Source: Amycolatopsis sp. WAC 01376 (lineage in GTDB: Bacteria; Actinomycetota; Actinomycetes; Mycobacteriales; Pseudonocardiaceae). Taken from it: DNA of 50,572 nt. The stretch is taken from NCBI RefSeq assembly GCF_003947415.1, contig NZ_QHKL01000016.1, positions 1 through 50,572 of the forward strand. Direction: 5' to 3'. The translations under genes and the position numbers were made by a program. Under the pieces are notes generated by a model that saw only the letters and a program-made list of their open reading frames with translations, did not search any database and was not told where the DNA came from. Positions 33,010 to 40,807 of this stretch are shown here, piece by piece (the first letter of the stretch is position 1; every line of letters begins with the position of its first letter).

Positions 33010-33531
33010 TCAACCCTTCCCGGGGTGGAGGGCGCCGCAGCCACCGCAGGTGCGGGCCTTCTCGTCGCCGTAGAACGCGGTGAAGACCGGCGGCAGATCC
33101 TCGACGATGTCGCGCACCTGGAGTTCGACTTTGTGCACCAGCGCGGCGCATTCGAGGCAGTACCACTGGAACTTCTCCAGCGTGCCCTCCTCGCGGACGC
33201 GTTCGATGACCAGGCCGATCGAGTCGGCTTCCGGGCGCTGCGGCGAGTGCGGGATGTCGCCCGGCAGCAGCCAGGTGTCGCCTTCGGAGATACGGACGGT
33301 CTTCTGGCCCTCGTCGGTCATGATGTTCACGTGCATGTTGCCCTTGAGCTGGTAGAACCATTCCTCATAGGGGTCGACGTGGAAGTCGGTGCGCTGGTTC
33401 GGCCCGCCGACGATCTGCACGATGAAATCGTTGCCGAGCGCCATGGTCCGGTTGTTCACCGGCGGCTTGAGCAGATGCTCGTGCTCGGCGATCCAGGCCT
33501 GGAAATTGACGACGTCGGGAATGCGGGTCAT
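33010..33531 (-). CDS. nbaC: 3-hydroxyanthranilate 3,4-dioxygenase
   Basis: The 173-residue cupin opens 3-hydroxyanthranilate with O2. Fe(II) ligands H51, E57 and H95, and substrate residues R47, R99 and E110, all fall at exactly the positions known for the Ralstonia enzyme. The C-terminal rubredoxin-like site has C125/C128 (CLEC) and C162/C165 (CGGC), as in bacterial homologs. It overlaps the upstream deaminase stop by 4 bases. This is the entry enzyme of the operon. No kynureninase, tryptophan dioxygenase or nitrobenzoate-reducing gene is seen nearby, so the source of its substrate lies outside the window. Confidence 0.95.
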   Translation of the reverse strand: MTRIPDVVNFQAWIAEHEHLLKPPVNNRTMALGNDFIVQIVGGPNQRTDFHVDPYEEWFYQLKGNMHVNIMTDEGQKTVRISEGDTWLLPGDIPHSPQRPEADSIGLVIERVREEGTLEKFQWYCLECAALVHKVELQVRDIVEDLPPVFTAFYGDEKARTCGGCGALHPGKG

Positions 33532-33956
33532 CGCGGGACCTCCGTGTCTTTCGGTAGATGAGCGATTGCCTGGATTTCGATCAGCAGATGCGGATGCGGC
33601 AGCTGGTGCACGGCGACCGTGGTGCGGGCAGGGCCCGTTTCGTCGAAGTATTCGCCGTAGATCTCGTTGTAGCCGCCGAAATCGTTCATCGAAACCAGGA
33701 AGGTGGTGATCTGGATGATGTCGGTGAGGTCGGCGCCGACCTCGTGCAGGATGCCGCGGATGTTCTCGATCACCGCGCGGGTCTGCGCCCGGATGTCCAG
33801 GTTCGTGGTGCCGAGTTCGTCCACTTCGACGCCGGCGAACGTGTTGTCCGGACGTCGAGAGCTGGTGCCGGACACGAAGATCAGGTCTCCCGCGACCTTC
33901 ACATGCGGGAACCGGCCCCTCGGCTTGGCCAGCCCGGAAATCACTCGCCCGCTCAT
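33528..33956 (-). CDS. nbaF: 2-aminomuconate deaminase (RidA/YjgF family)
   Basis: This 142-residue RidA-fold protein is FPHVKVAGDLIFVSGTSSRRPD at the start and HPHLLIEIQAIAHLP near the end. RidA paralogs in meta-cleavage operons (NbaF, AmnE type) hydrolyse 2-aminomuconate to 4-oxalocrotonate and ammonia. The operon position between decarboxylase and dioxygenase supports this role over generic imine deamination. The ATG at 33956 overlaps the upstream stop by 4 bases. Confidence 0.85.
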   Translation of the reverse strand: MSGRVISGLAKPRGRFPHVKVAGDLIFVSGTSSRRPDNTFAGVEVDELGTTNLDIRAQTRAVIENIRGILHEVGADLTDIIQITTFLVSMNDFGGYNEIYGEYFDETGPARTTVAVHQLPHPHLLIEIQAIAHLPKDTEVPR

Positions 33957-34720
33957 ACCAGCCCCCGCACCGAAACCCGGCCGAGTCCGGCGATGTCCGC
34001 CTCGGCGACGCCGGGCGCGAACGGGACCGCTTCGGTCGCCGCCGCGGCCAGCACCACCTGCCCGGCCCGCAACGGGATGTCCCGTTTCCGGCACAGTTCG
34101 ACCAGTGCGTGCAGCGCGCGCACCGGATCGCCGAGGATGGCCGCCGTCGAGCCGGTCACCTCCCGGTCCCCGGACCGCAGCCGCACCGCCCGGTTCGCCA
34201 CCTCGCCGAACGCGCGCCACGGTCCGAGCACGAACCCGGCGGCCGAGGTGTTGTCCGCGACCACATCGGTGTGCGTGAACCGGAAATCGCGGTACCGGGA
34301 GTCGATGATCTCGATTGCCGGAGCCATCGCGTCCACAGCGGACTCCACGTCGAACGCGGGGTCTGCGAGGTCGACATCGCGGGCCAGCCGGTACGCGACC
34401 TCCGGCTCCACCTTCGGGTGAATGAAGCCCGCCAGCGAGACCTCTCCGCCGTCGGCGACGCGCATCGCGTCGGTGAGTCTGCCGGCGATCACCTCGGACA
34501 CGCCCATCTGCGCCATCTTCGCCTTGCTGGTCAGCCCCAGCTTGACCCCGAGCACCCGCTCGCCACGACTCTCCCGGCGGGCCACCAGCGCGGCCTGGAT
34601 CGCGTACGCGTCGGCGATGTCGAACTCGTGATCGTCGGCGAGGCTCCGGGTGTCCACACGCGACGTCTGCGCGGTGTCCAGCCGGTCGGCGAGCGCCGAG
34701 ATCTCCGCGGTGGCCATCAT
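33953..34720 (-). CDS. nbaG: 4-oxalocrotonate decarboxylase (2-oxo-3-hexenedioate decarboxylase)
   Basis: The 255-residue protein of the fumarylacetoacetase / hydratase superfamily matches the decarboxylase branch (XylI/DmpH). It has GLTSKAKMAQMGV, FIHPKVEPEVAY and IEIIDSRYRDFRF, where the paralogous hydratase has the HQPDFGYL-type motif instead. It converts 4-oxalocrotonate to 2-hydroxypenta-2,4-dienoate. The acidic residues of the metal site (E..E in VEPEVAY, D in IDSRY) are present. ATGATG at the start overlaps the aldolase stop; 34720 is taken as first codon but 34717 is possible. Confidence 0.9.
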   Translation of the reverse strand: MMATAEISALADRLDTAQTSRVDTRSLADDHEFDIADAYAIQAALVARRESRGERVLGVKLGLTSKAKMAQMGVSEVIAGRLTDAMRVADGGEVSLAGFIHPKVEPEVAYRLARDVDLADPAFDVESAVDAMAPAIEIIDSRYRDFRFTHTDVVADNTSAAGFVLGPWRAFGEVANRAVRLRSGDREVTGSTAAILGDPVRALHALVELCRKRDIPLRAGQVVLAAAATEAVPFAPGVAEADIAGLGRVSVRGLV

Positions 34721-35724
34721 GTGCTGCTCCGTACCAGGTCGAGTGCGATGTCCACGATCATGTCCTCCTGCCCGCCGACCAGCTTCCGCCTGCCGACCTC
34801 GGTGAGAATCCGCCGGGTGTCCAGTCCGTAGCGGGCGGCCGCGCGCTCGGCGTGCAGCAGGAAGCTCGAGTACACCCCGGCGTAACCGAGGGTCAGCGTC
34901 TCGCGGTCAACCTGGACGGGTCGTTCCCGCAGCGGGCGGACCAGGTCGTCCGCCGCGTCCTGCAACGCGAACAGGTCCGCGCCGTGCTCCCAGCCGAGCA
35001 GGTCGGCGACCGCGGCGAACGGCTCGGCCGGGCAGTTGCCCGCCCCCGCGCCCTGCCCGGCCAGCGCGACGTCCACCCGGTAGGCGCCGTGCTCGACCGC
35101 GGTCACGCTGTTCGCCACCGAAAGGGAAAGGTTTTCGTGCGCGTGGATGCCGATCTCGGTGTGCTCGCCGAGCACCTGCCGGTACGCGTCGATCCGCTCG
35201 GCGACCCCGTTCATCGTCAACCGTCCGCCGGAATCGGTGACGTACACACAATGCGCGCCGTAGGACTCCATCAGTCTCGCCTGTTCGGCGAGCGCCGCCG
35301 GCGGGGAAAGGTGGCTCATCATCAGGAATCCGGACACGTCCATGCCCTGCTCGCGAGCCCAGGCGATGTGCTGCGCGGCGACGTCGGCCTCAGTGCAGTG
35401 AGTGGCGATCCGGACGCTGCGCACCCCGAGGTCGTGGGCGCGGCGAAGCTGTCCGATGGTGCCGATACCGGGCAACAGCAACGTGGTCAGCGTGGCGTTC
35501 TCGATCACCTCCGCGGCCGCGGTGATCCACTCTTCATCGGTGTGCGCGCCGAATCCGTACGTCGCGCTGGACCCGCCGATCCCGTCGCCGTGCGCGACCT
35601 CGATCGCCGCCACGCCCGCCTTGTCCACAGCGGACACGATCCGCCGGACCTGGTCCACTGTGTACGCGTGCCCCATCGCGTGCATACCGTCGCGCAAGGT
35701 CACGTCCTGGAGGTAGACCTTCAT
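34717..35724 (-). CDS. nbaI: 4-hydroxy-2-oxovalerate aldolase
   Basis: The 335-residue HMGL-like TIM-barrel aldolase (MhpE/DmpG type) splits 4-hydroxy-2-oxovalerate into pyruvate and acetaldehyde. Signature parts are VTLRDGMHAMGH near the N-terminus (catalytic Arg, metal-binding Asp, base His), GIHAHENLSLSVANSV (metal His pair) and the C-terminal communication domain for the dehydrogenase (RRKLVGGQEDMIVDIAL). It overlaps the dehydrogenase stop by 4 bases; the two proteins form a substrate-channelling complex in known pathways. Confidence 0.95.
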   Translation of the reverse strand: MKVYLQDVTLRDGMHAMGHAYTVDQVRRIVSAVDKAGVAAIEVAHGDGIGGSSATYGFGAHTDEEWITAAAEVIENATLTTLLLPGIGTIGQLRRAHDLGVRSVRIATHCTEADVAAQHIAWAREQGMDVSGFLMMSHLSPPAALAEQARLMESYGAHCVYVTDSGGRLTMNGVAERIDAYRQVLGEHTEIGIHAHENLSLSVANSVTAVEHGAYRVDVALAGQGAGAGNCPAEPFAAVADLLGWEHGADLFALQDAADDLVRPLRERPVQVDRETLTLGYAGVYSSFLLHAERAAARYGLDTRRILTEVGRRKLVGGQEDMIVDIALDLVRSST

Positions 35725-36653
35725 CCGAGCCACCCCCTCAGTTCGGCGATCCGCTCGGCCGTGCGCAGCGCCGCCGAGGTCATGATGTCGAGATTTCCCG
35801 CGTAGTCCGGCAGATAGTGGGCCGCGCCGAGCACTTCGAGGAACACCGAGACCTTGAGTCCGGAGATCTCGCGGCCGAGCTCGGGCACCCATTGCCGGGA
35901 CACCGGGTCGAATTGCACTTCCTGTTTCAGTGTGTAGCCGGGCACGTACTCGCGCACCCGCTCGGCCATCTGCCGCACCGACGCCGCGATCTTCTCTCGG
36001 TCCGGCTCCCCCTCGACCAGGCAGTACACCGTGTCCCGCATGACGATCGGCGGATCGGCCGGGTTCAGCACGATGATCGCCTTGCCCATCGCGGCGCCGC
36101 CGACCTCGCGGATCGCGGCCGCGGTGGTCTCGGTGAACTCGTCGATGTTCGCCCTGGTCCCCGGCCCTGCCGAGCGGGACGAAATCGACGCGACGATCTC
36201 CGCGTACGCGACCGGCGCGACCGAGGACACCGCGGCCACGATCGGGATCGTGGCCTGTCCGCCGCAGGTCACCATGTTCACGTTCGGTGCGGCGAGGTGC
36301 TCGTCCAGGTTCACCGGCGGCACCACGAACGGGCCGAGCGCGGCCGGGGTCAGGTCGATCATCAGCTTGCCGTGCGCCTCGGCCACCTCGGCGTGCCTCC
36401 GGTGCGCGCCGGCCGAGGTCGCGTCGAAGAGCACCCGCACGTCGGCGAACTCCGGAAGCGCGGCGAGGCCGTCGATACCGCCGTGGGTGGTGGCCACCTT
36501 GAGCCTGGCCGCCCTGGCCAGCCCGTCCGAGGCCGGGTCGATACCCGCCATCGCGGCCATCCGCAGCGTCTTCGACAACCGCAGCACCTTGATCATCAGA
36601 TCGGTGCCGATGTTGCCGGAGCCGATGACGGCGACCGGAACCGTTGCTGTCAC
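35721..36653 (-). CDS. nbaJ: Acetaldehyde dehydrogenase (acylating)
   Basis: The 310-residue MhpF/DmpF-type enzyme oxidises acetaldehyde with NAD+ and CoA to acetyl-CoA. The N-terminal Rossmann motif is AVIGSGNIGTDL, the catalytic cysteine is C130 in NMVTCGGQATIP, and the C-terminal GNLDIMTSAALRTAE is typical. It starts at GTG 36653, overlapping the hydratase stop. It sits directly upstream of its aldolase partner, the standard order. Confidence 0.95.
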   Translation of the reverse strand: MTATVPVAVIGSGNIGTDLMIKVLRLSKTLRMAAMAGIDPASDGLARAARLKVATTHGGIDGLAALPEFADVRVLFDATSAGAHRRHAEVAEAHGKLMIDLTPAALGPFVVPPVNLDEHLAAPNVNMVTCGGQATIPIVAAVSSVAPVAYAEIVASISSRSAGPGTRANIDEFTETTAAAIREVGGAAMGKAIIVLNPADPPIVMRDTVYCLVEGEPDREKIAASVRQMAERVREYVPGYTLKQEVQFDPVSRQWVPELGREISGLKVSVFLEVLGAAHYLPDYAGNLDIMTSAALRTAERIAELRGWLG

Positions 36654-37441
36654 TGAGTCTCCTCCTCGATCACCGCGCCGACCTCGCCGAGTCCGTCGAG
36701 CCGCAGCCGGAACCGGCCCGCACCCGTGACCGGCACCATCGGGCCGAGCGCCCCGGACATCACCACGTCACCCGCGCGCAACGGCTGCTCGCGGGCGGCC
36801 AGCTCGCGAGCCAGCCACGTGACCGCGACCACCGGCGAGCCGAGGCAGGCGTGGCCCGCGCCGAACGACACCGCTTCCCCGTCCAACTCCAAGGTCATCC
36901 CGGTCGCGGCGAGATCCCGGCCGGTCAACGAGAACGGGGTGCACCCCAGCACCACCGCGCCACTGGACGCGTTGTCCGCCACCGTGTCCACGATGGACAG
37001 ATCCCAGGCGTCGATCCGGGAGTCCACGATCTCGATCGCGGGCAATACGAACTCGGTCGCCCGCAGCACGTCCGCGACCGAAGCACCCGGTACGTCCAGA
37101 TCGCGGCCGAGCACGAACGCGATCTCGCCCTCGGCACGGGGCTGCAGGAAACGCCGGTACGGAACGGGTTCGGTGTGCGCGTACAACATGTCGTCGAACA
37201 GCACGCCGAAGTCCGGCTGGTACACGCCGAACTGCCGCTGCACCGAAGGCGCGGTCAGCCCGATCTTCGCCCCGGCGACCCTGGCGCCCGCCGCGACCCG
37301 CTCGTCACGCAGTCTGCGCTGCACCGCGTAGGCCGCGTCGACATCTTGCGTGCCAAGGAGTTCGCGCACCGGCGGGCACGGGGTCGCGGTGCTCGCCGCG
37401 GTCGCGAGCCGGGCGGCGGCCGCTTCGATCGGCGCGCTCAC
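36650..37441 (-). CDS. nbaH: 2-hydroxypenta-2,4-dienoate (2-oxopent-4-enoate) hydratase
   Basis: The 263-residue enzyme adds water to the dienoate to form 4-hydroxy-2-oxovalerate. It matches the hydratase branch (XylJ/DmpE/MhpD) with FGVYQPDFGVLFDDMLY, LQPRAEGEIAFVLGRDL and EIVDSRIDAWD. GTG 37441 is the start because it overlaps the aldehyde dehydrogenase stop as GTGA; the longer open frame upstream lies inside that gene. In other pathways it forms a complex with the decarboxylase, here encoded three genes downstream. Confidence 0.9.
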   Translation of the reverse strand: MSAPIEAAAARLATAASTATPCPPVRELLGTQDVDAAYAVQRRLRDERVAAGARVAGAKIGLTAPSVQRQFGVYQPDFGVLFDDMLYAHTEPVPYRRFLQPRAEGEIAFVLGRDLDVPGASVADVLRATEFVLPAIEIVDSRIDAWDLSIVDTVADNASSGAVVLGCTPFSLTGRDLAATGMTLELDGEAVSFGAGHACLGSPVVAVTWLARELAAREQPLRAGDVVMSGALGPMVPVTGAGRFRLRLDGLGEVGAVIEEETQ

Positions 37442-38907
37442 AACCGCACGCACACATTCGTCGGCTCGGTGTAGAAGTGCAGCGAAGACGCGCCGCCCTC
37501 CCTGCCGATCCCGGAAAGCCCCATCCCGCCGAACGGCGAGCGCAGGTCGCGCAGGAACCAGGTGTTCACCCAGGACATGCCGACGTGCATGGCCTGCGCG
37601 ACGCGGTGTCCCCGGCGCAGGTCCTGGGTCCACACCGAGGACGCGAGCCCGTATTCGGTGTCGTTGGCCAGCGCGATCGCCTCGTCCTCGGTGTCGAACG
37701 GGATCAGCGCGGCCACCGGGCCGAAGATCTCCTCTCGCACCGGCCGGTCCTTGTTGGTCAGGCCGGTCCACAGGGTCGGCTCCAGCCACGAGCCGCCGTC
37801 GAGTTCCGGGCCGAGCTCGGGAATCCCGCCGCCGGTCAAGGTTTTGGCGCCGGCCTGCTCGGCCAGCGCGAGGTAGTCCAGCACCTTGCGCCGGTGTTCC
37901 GGTGAGATCAGCGGGCCGGTGGTGGTCCGCTCCGCGGACGGGTCGCCGAGCCGCAACTCGCGCGCCCGCTCCACCAGCCCGGCGGCCACGTCATCGAACA
38001 CCGAGCGCTGCACGTACACCCGCTCGGTGCACAGGCACACCTGCCCGGTGTTCGCGAACACCGACCGGGTCAGCCCGGCGAGCGTCTCGTCGAGATCGGC
38101 GTCCTCGAACACGATGGCGGCGTTCTTCCCGCCGAGTTCGAACGAGACCGGCCGGACCCGGGGCGCGACCGTGCGCATCACCTGGGTTCCCGTGGCGGAT
38201 GAGCCGGTGAACGTCACCCCGTCGATGCCGGGGTGCTCGGTCAGGTACTGCCCAGCCGAGTCGCCGCCGAAGCCGTGCACCACGTTGTAGGCACCCGCCG
38301 GCAAGCCGACCTCGGCCAGCACCTCGGCCAGCAGGGTCGCGGTGGACGGGGTCTGGTCGCTCGGCTTGACGACGACCGCGTTGCCGCAGCCGAGCGCGGG
38401 GGCGACCTTCCAGGTCAGCAACAGCAGCGGCAGGTTCCACGGCACGATCACCGCGACCACGCCGAGCGGCTTGCGCACCGCGTAGTTCAGCGCCTGCGCC
38501 CCACCGGGCAGATCGGTGACGAACGATTCCTGGCCGGCGGCCGCGATCACGTCGGCGAACGTGCGGAAGTTCGCCACCGCGCGGGCCACGTCCAGCTCGC
38601 GGGCCTGGGTGACCGGCTTCCCGGTGTCCGCGACCTCGGCCGCGACGAACTCCTCGAACCGGGCCTCGATCCGGTCGGCCGCCCGGCGCAGCAACGCGGT
38701 CCGCTCCCGCACCGGGGTGTCCGCCCAGCCGTTGTGCAACGCCGCGCGCGCACCGGTGACCGCGCGGTGCACCAGCTCCCGGTCGGCCTCGTGCACCCTG
38801 GCGAACTCCGCGCCGGTCGCCGGATCGACCGCCGGGAATCCCGGCCCGTCCGGCTCGGCGAACTCACCGTCCACGAAGTTGCGGATCCACCGCACTGACT
38901 GCGTCAT
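37438..38907 (-). CDS. nbaE: 2-aminomuconate-6-semialdehyde dehydrogenase
   Basis: The 489-residue NAD-dependent ALDH has PWN (N158), the general base E257 in SFELGGKN and the catalytic C291 in NTGQVCLCTERV; the EIFGPV and FGGMGLSGIGREGG segments fit the hydroxymuconate/aminomuconate semialdehyde branch. It is the first gene of the eight-gene operon and oxidises the ACMSD product to 2-aminomuconate. ATG 38907 is chosen; an upstream in-frame ATG at 38934 is possible, and neither has a strong ribosome site. A perfect AGGTATACCT palindrome lies 54 bases upstream. Confidence 0.92.
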   Translation of the reverse strand: MTQSVRWIRNFVDGEFAEPDGPGFPAVDPATGAEFARVHEADRELVHRAVTGARAALHNGWADTPVRERTALLRRAADRIEARFEEFVAAEVADTGKPVTQARELDVARAVANFRTFADVIAAAGQESFVTDLPGGAQALNYAVRKPLGVVAVIVPWNLPLLLLTWKVAPALGCGNAVVVKPSDQTPSTATLLAEVLAEVGLPAGAYNVVHGFGGDSAGQYLTEHPGIDGVTFTGSSATGTQVMRTVAPRVRPVSFELGGKNAAIVFEDADLDETLAGLTRSVFANTGQVCLCTERVYVQRSVFDDVAAGLVERARELRLGDPSAERTTTGPLISPEHRRKVLDYLALAEQAGAKTLTGGGIPELGPELDGGSWLEPTLWTGLTNKDRPVREEIFGPVAALIPFDTEDEAIALANDTEYGLASSVWTQDLRRGHRVAQAMHVGMSWVNTWFLRDLRSPFGGMGLSGIGREGGASSLHFYTEPTNVCVRL

Positions 38908-38960
38908 GCCGTTCACTCTGGCGGCCCGTGCCATGCGGAACAAATGCGTATCTGCTCGTT

Positions 38961-38970
38961 AGGTATACCT
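38961..38970. promoter_or_regulatory. Candidate operator of the 3-hydroxyanthranilate operon
   Basis: AGGTATACCT is a perfect 10-bp palindrome 54 bases before the first operon gene. GGTATACC-type cores are common GntR-family sites, yet the nearest such regulator gene lies 7.6 kb away, so the cognate factor is unknown. Confidence 0.4.
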
Positions 38971-39073
38971 GAACGCACATATCGGAGACGATCTCCTGAC
39001 GTCGGTTGGCCCGGTCCGTGAAGGTCGCCACACCTGCCCCAAGTACATCAGCGACCACAGCAGCCACAGCGGC

Positions 39074-39125
39074 CGCGCGTGAAGGCCCCCTTCCCTCGGC
39101 TCAGCCGAGGAAACTCGACCTTCAC
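39074..39125. repeat. Dispersed 51-52-nt palindromic element, copy A
   Basis: It begins GCGCGTGAAGGCCCCCTT, contains CCTCGGCTCAGCCGAGG and ends in TTCAC. It is the reverse complement of 45230-45280 except for one extra T. The element is itself an imperfect hairpin because of the outer GTGAAGG / CCTTTCAC arms. Confidence 0.75.
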
Positions 39126-39137
39126 GCCTTCCCAAGC

Positions 39138-39188
39138 ACATGAAGGCCTCCTTCCTTGCGCCTGACGCAAGGAAGGAGGCCTTCATGT
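39138..39188. repeat. Perfect 23-bp inverted repeat, 5-nt loop
   Basis: Arms 39138-39160 and 39166-39188 flank CCTGA. The core ATGAAGGCCTCCTT matches the palindrome at 1599-1657. It is part of the 543-base gap 38908-39450 between the divergent operon and transporter gene. The gap otherwise holds the elements listed here and no gene. Confidence 0.8.
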
Positions 39189-39230
39189 ACTTCAGACGGG
39201 CACAGGCGCCGGTACCGAGCCCACCGAACG

Positions 39231-39276
39231 CGTCGCGAGTGGCAATTCGGGTTACCACGAATCGCCACTCACGACG
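39231..39276. repeat. Imperfect 19-bp inverted repeat (GAGTGGC type)
   Basis: CGTCGCGAGTGGCAATTCG (39231-39249) pairs at 17 of 19 positions with 39258-39276. The CGTGAGTGGC / GCCACTCACG core links it to the palindrome at 16750-16801 and to 45400-45412. Confidence 0.65.
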
Positions 39277-39336
39277 GTCCAGCGAGCGTGTTGCGGAACC
39301 GGCTCGCGTCGCCACCTCCCGAGCTATACCAATTCG

Positions 39337-39376
39337 GGCATAGCAGACCGGGAATTCGGCATTTGTGGCCTATGCC
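39337..39376. promoter_or_regulatory. Inverted GGCATAG / CTATGCC boxes before the MHS transporter
   Basis: GGCATAG at 39337-39343 and CTATGCC at 39370-39376 lie 75-114 bases before the transporter start. The same GGCATAGC word occurs just before two LysR genes (31018-31025 and 43081-43088), so it may mark a LysR-type site. This is a weak inference. Confidence 0.35.
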
Positions 39377-39450
39377 TCACAGTGTCAGGCTTCTGCCCAA
39401 TCGCCGGCAGCCGCGCTCGGCTGTCGCCCGAGCCGATTGGGTTTTCGCAG

Positions 39451-40797
39451 ATGAACGCACCCGCGCCCCGCAGAATCGCCGCCGCCACGCTCGCCGGGAC
39501 CACCCTTGAGTGGTACGACTTCTTCCTCTACGGCACCGCGTCCGCGCTGATCTTCAACAAGCAGTTCTTCCCCTCGCTGAGCCCCACGGTCGGCACCCTT
39601 GCCGCGTTCAGCACCTTCGCCGTCGGCTTCATCGCCCGCCCGCTCGGCGGTCTGGTGTTCGGCCACTTCGGCGACCGGATCGGCCGCAAGTCCACCCTGG
39701 TGGTGTCGCTGATGCTGATGGGCATCGGCTCGACGTTGATCGGGTTGATCCCGAACTACCAGGCGATCGGCATCTGGGCGCCGATCCTGCTGGTCGCGAT
39801 GCGGATCGTGCAGGGCATCGGGCTCGGCGGCGAAGGCGCGGGAGCGACCCTGATGTCGATGGAACACGCGCCCGCCGATCAACGGAACCGGTATGCCGGG
39901 TTCCCGCAGATGGGTACCCCTGCCGGGCTGGTGCTGGCGAATCTGCTGTTCCTCGGCAGCAGCGCGGTGATGCCCGCGAGCGCGTTCGCCGCGTGGGGCT
40001 GGCGGATCCCGTTCCTCCTGAGCTTCGTGCTGGTCGCGATCGGCCTGATGATCCGGCTGCGGATCACCGAATCACCGTCCTTCACCCAGGCGGCCAAGAA
40101 CGACAAGGTGGTCCGGTTCCCGCTCGGCGCGGCGCTGAAGGTCGGCTTCGGCAGGCTCGCGCTGACGCTGCTGGTCGGCGTCGCGAACTCGGCGGTCGCC
40201 TACGTGTTCATGGTCTTCACCCTGTCCTACGGAACCCAGAACTTGCACTACGACCGGCAGTTCCTGATCCTGTCGGTGACCGGATCGGCCGTGCTGTGGT
40301 TCGCCACCATCCCGATCTGGACGCGCATCGCCGACCGCCACGGCAGGCGCACCATGTTCGTCGCCGGGTCGGCCGCGCTCCTGCTGTGGTGCCTCGCCTT
40401 CTTCCCGTTGCTGAACACCGGCAACACCGGGTTCGCGATGCTCGCACTGGCCGGTATGGGCCTGGTCGTCCCGATCACCCACTGCGTGCAGGGCGCGATC
40501 ATCGCGGACACCTTCCCGGTCAACGTCCGGTTCTCCGGTATGTCGCTGCTGCTTCAGGGCGGCGCGATCCTCGGCGGCGGGCTCGCTCCGATGATCGCCA
40601 CCGCGGTGCTCAACGCCACCGGCTCGACCACCGGCATCACCTGGTACCTGGCCGCGATCTGCGGCGTCAGCATGATCAGCGCGATGGCCCTGTTCCGGCT
40701 GATCCCGTCCCGCGCCCCGGACTCCACAATGGACGGACGCCGCGACGCGGTTCCGCTGTCCGTGAACACCCGCCCGTCCGGGCTCGACGATCATTAG
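39451..40797 (+). CDS. MFS transporter, metabolite:H+ symporter (MHS) family
   Basis: The 448-residue protein has twelve predicted helices. The MHS signature TTLEWYDFFLYGTASALIF opens the protein, with GHFGDRIGRKSTLV between helices 2 and 3 and ARIVQGIGLGGEGAGATL-type residues near position 130. MHS carriers import organic acids such as shikimate, citrate, betaine or aromatic acids. ATG 39451 gives the normal length; the longer open frame adds a non-conserved leader. It is divergent from the 3-hydroxyanthranilate operon across a 543-base gap, so it may import that compound or a precursor. This is inference. Confidence 0.88.
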   Translation: MNAPAPRRIAAATLAGTTLEWYDFFLYGTASALIFNKQFFPSLSPTVGTLAAFSTFAVGFIARPLGGLVFGHFGDRIGRKSTLVVSLMLMGIGSTLIGLIPNYQAIGIWAPILLVAMRIVQGIGLGGEGAGATLMSMEHAPADQRNRYAGFPQMGTPAGLVLANLLFLGSSAVMPASAFAAWGWRIPFLLSFVLVAIGLMIRLRITESPSFTQAAKNDKVVRFPLGAALKVGFGRLALTLLVGVANSAVAYVFMVFTLSYGTQNLHYDRQFLILSVTGSAVLWFATIPIWTRIADRHGRRTMFVAGSAALLLWCLAFFPLLNTGNTGFAMLALAGMGLVVPITHCVQGAIIADTFPVNVRFSGMSLLLQGGAILGGGLAPMIATAVLNATGSTTGITWYLAAICGVSMISAMALFRLIPSRAPDSTMDGRRDAVPLSVNTRPSGLDDH

Positions 40798-40807
40798 AGT
40801 CCGTTTC

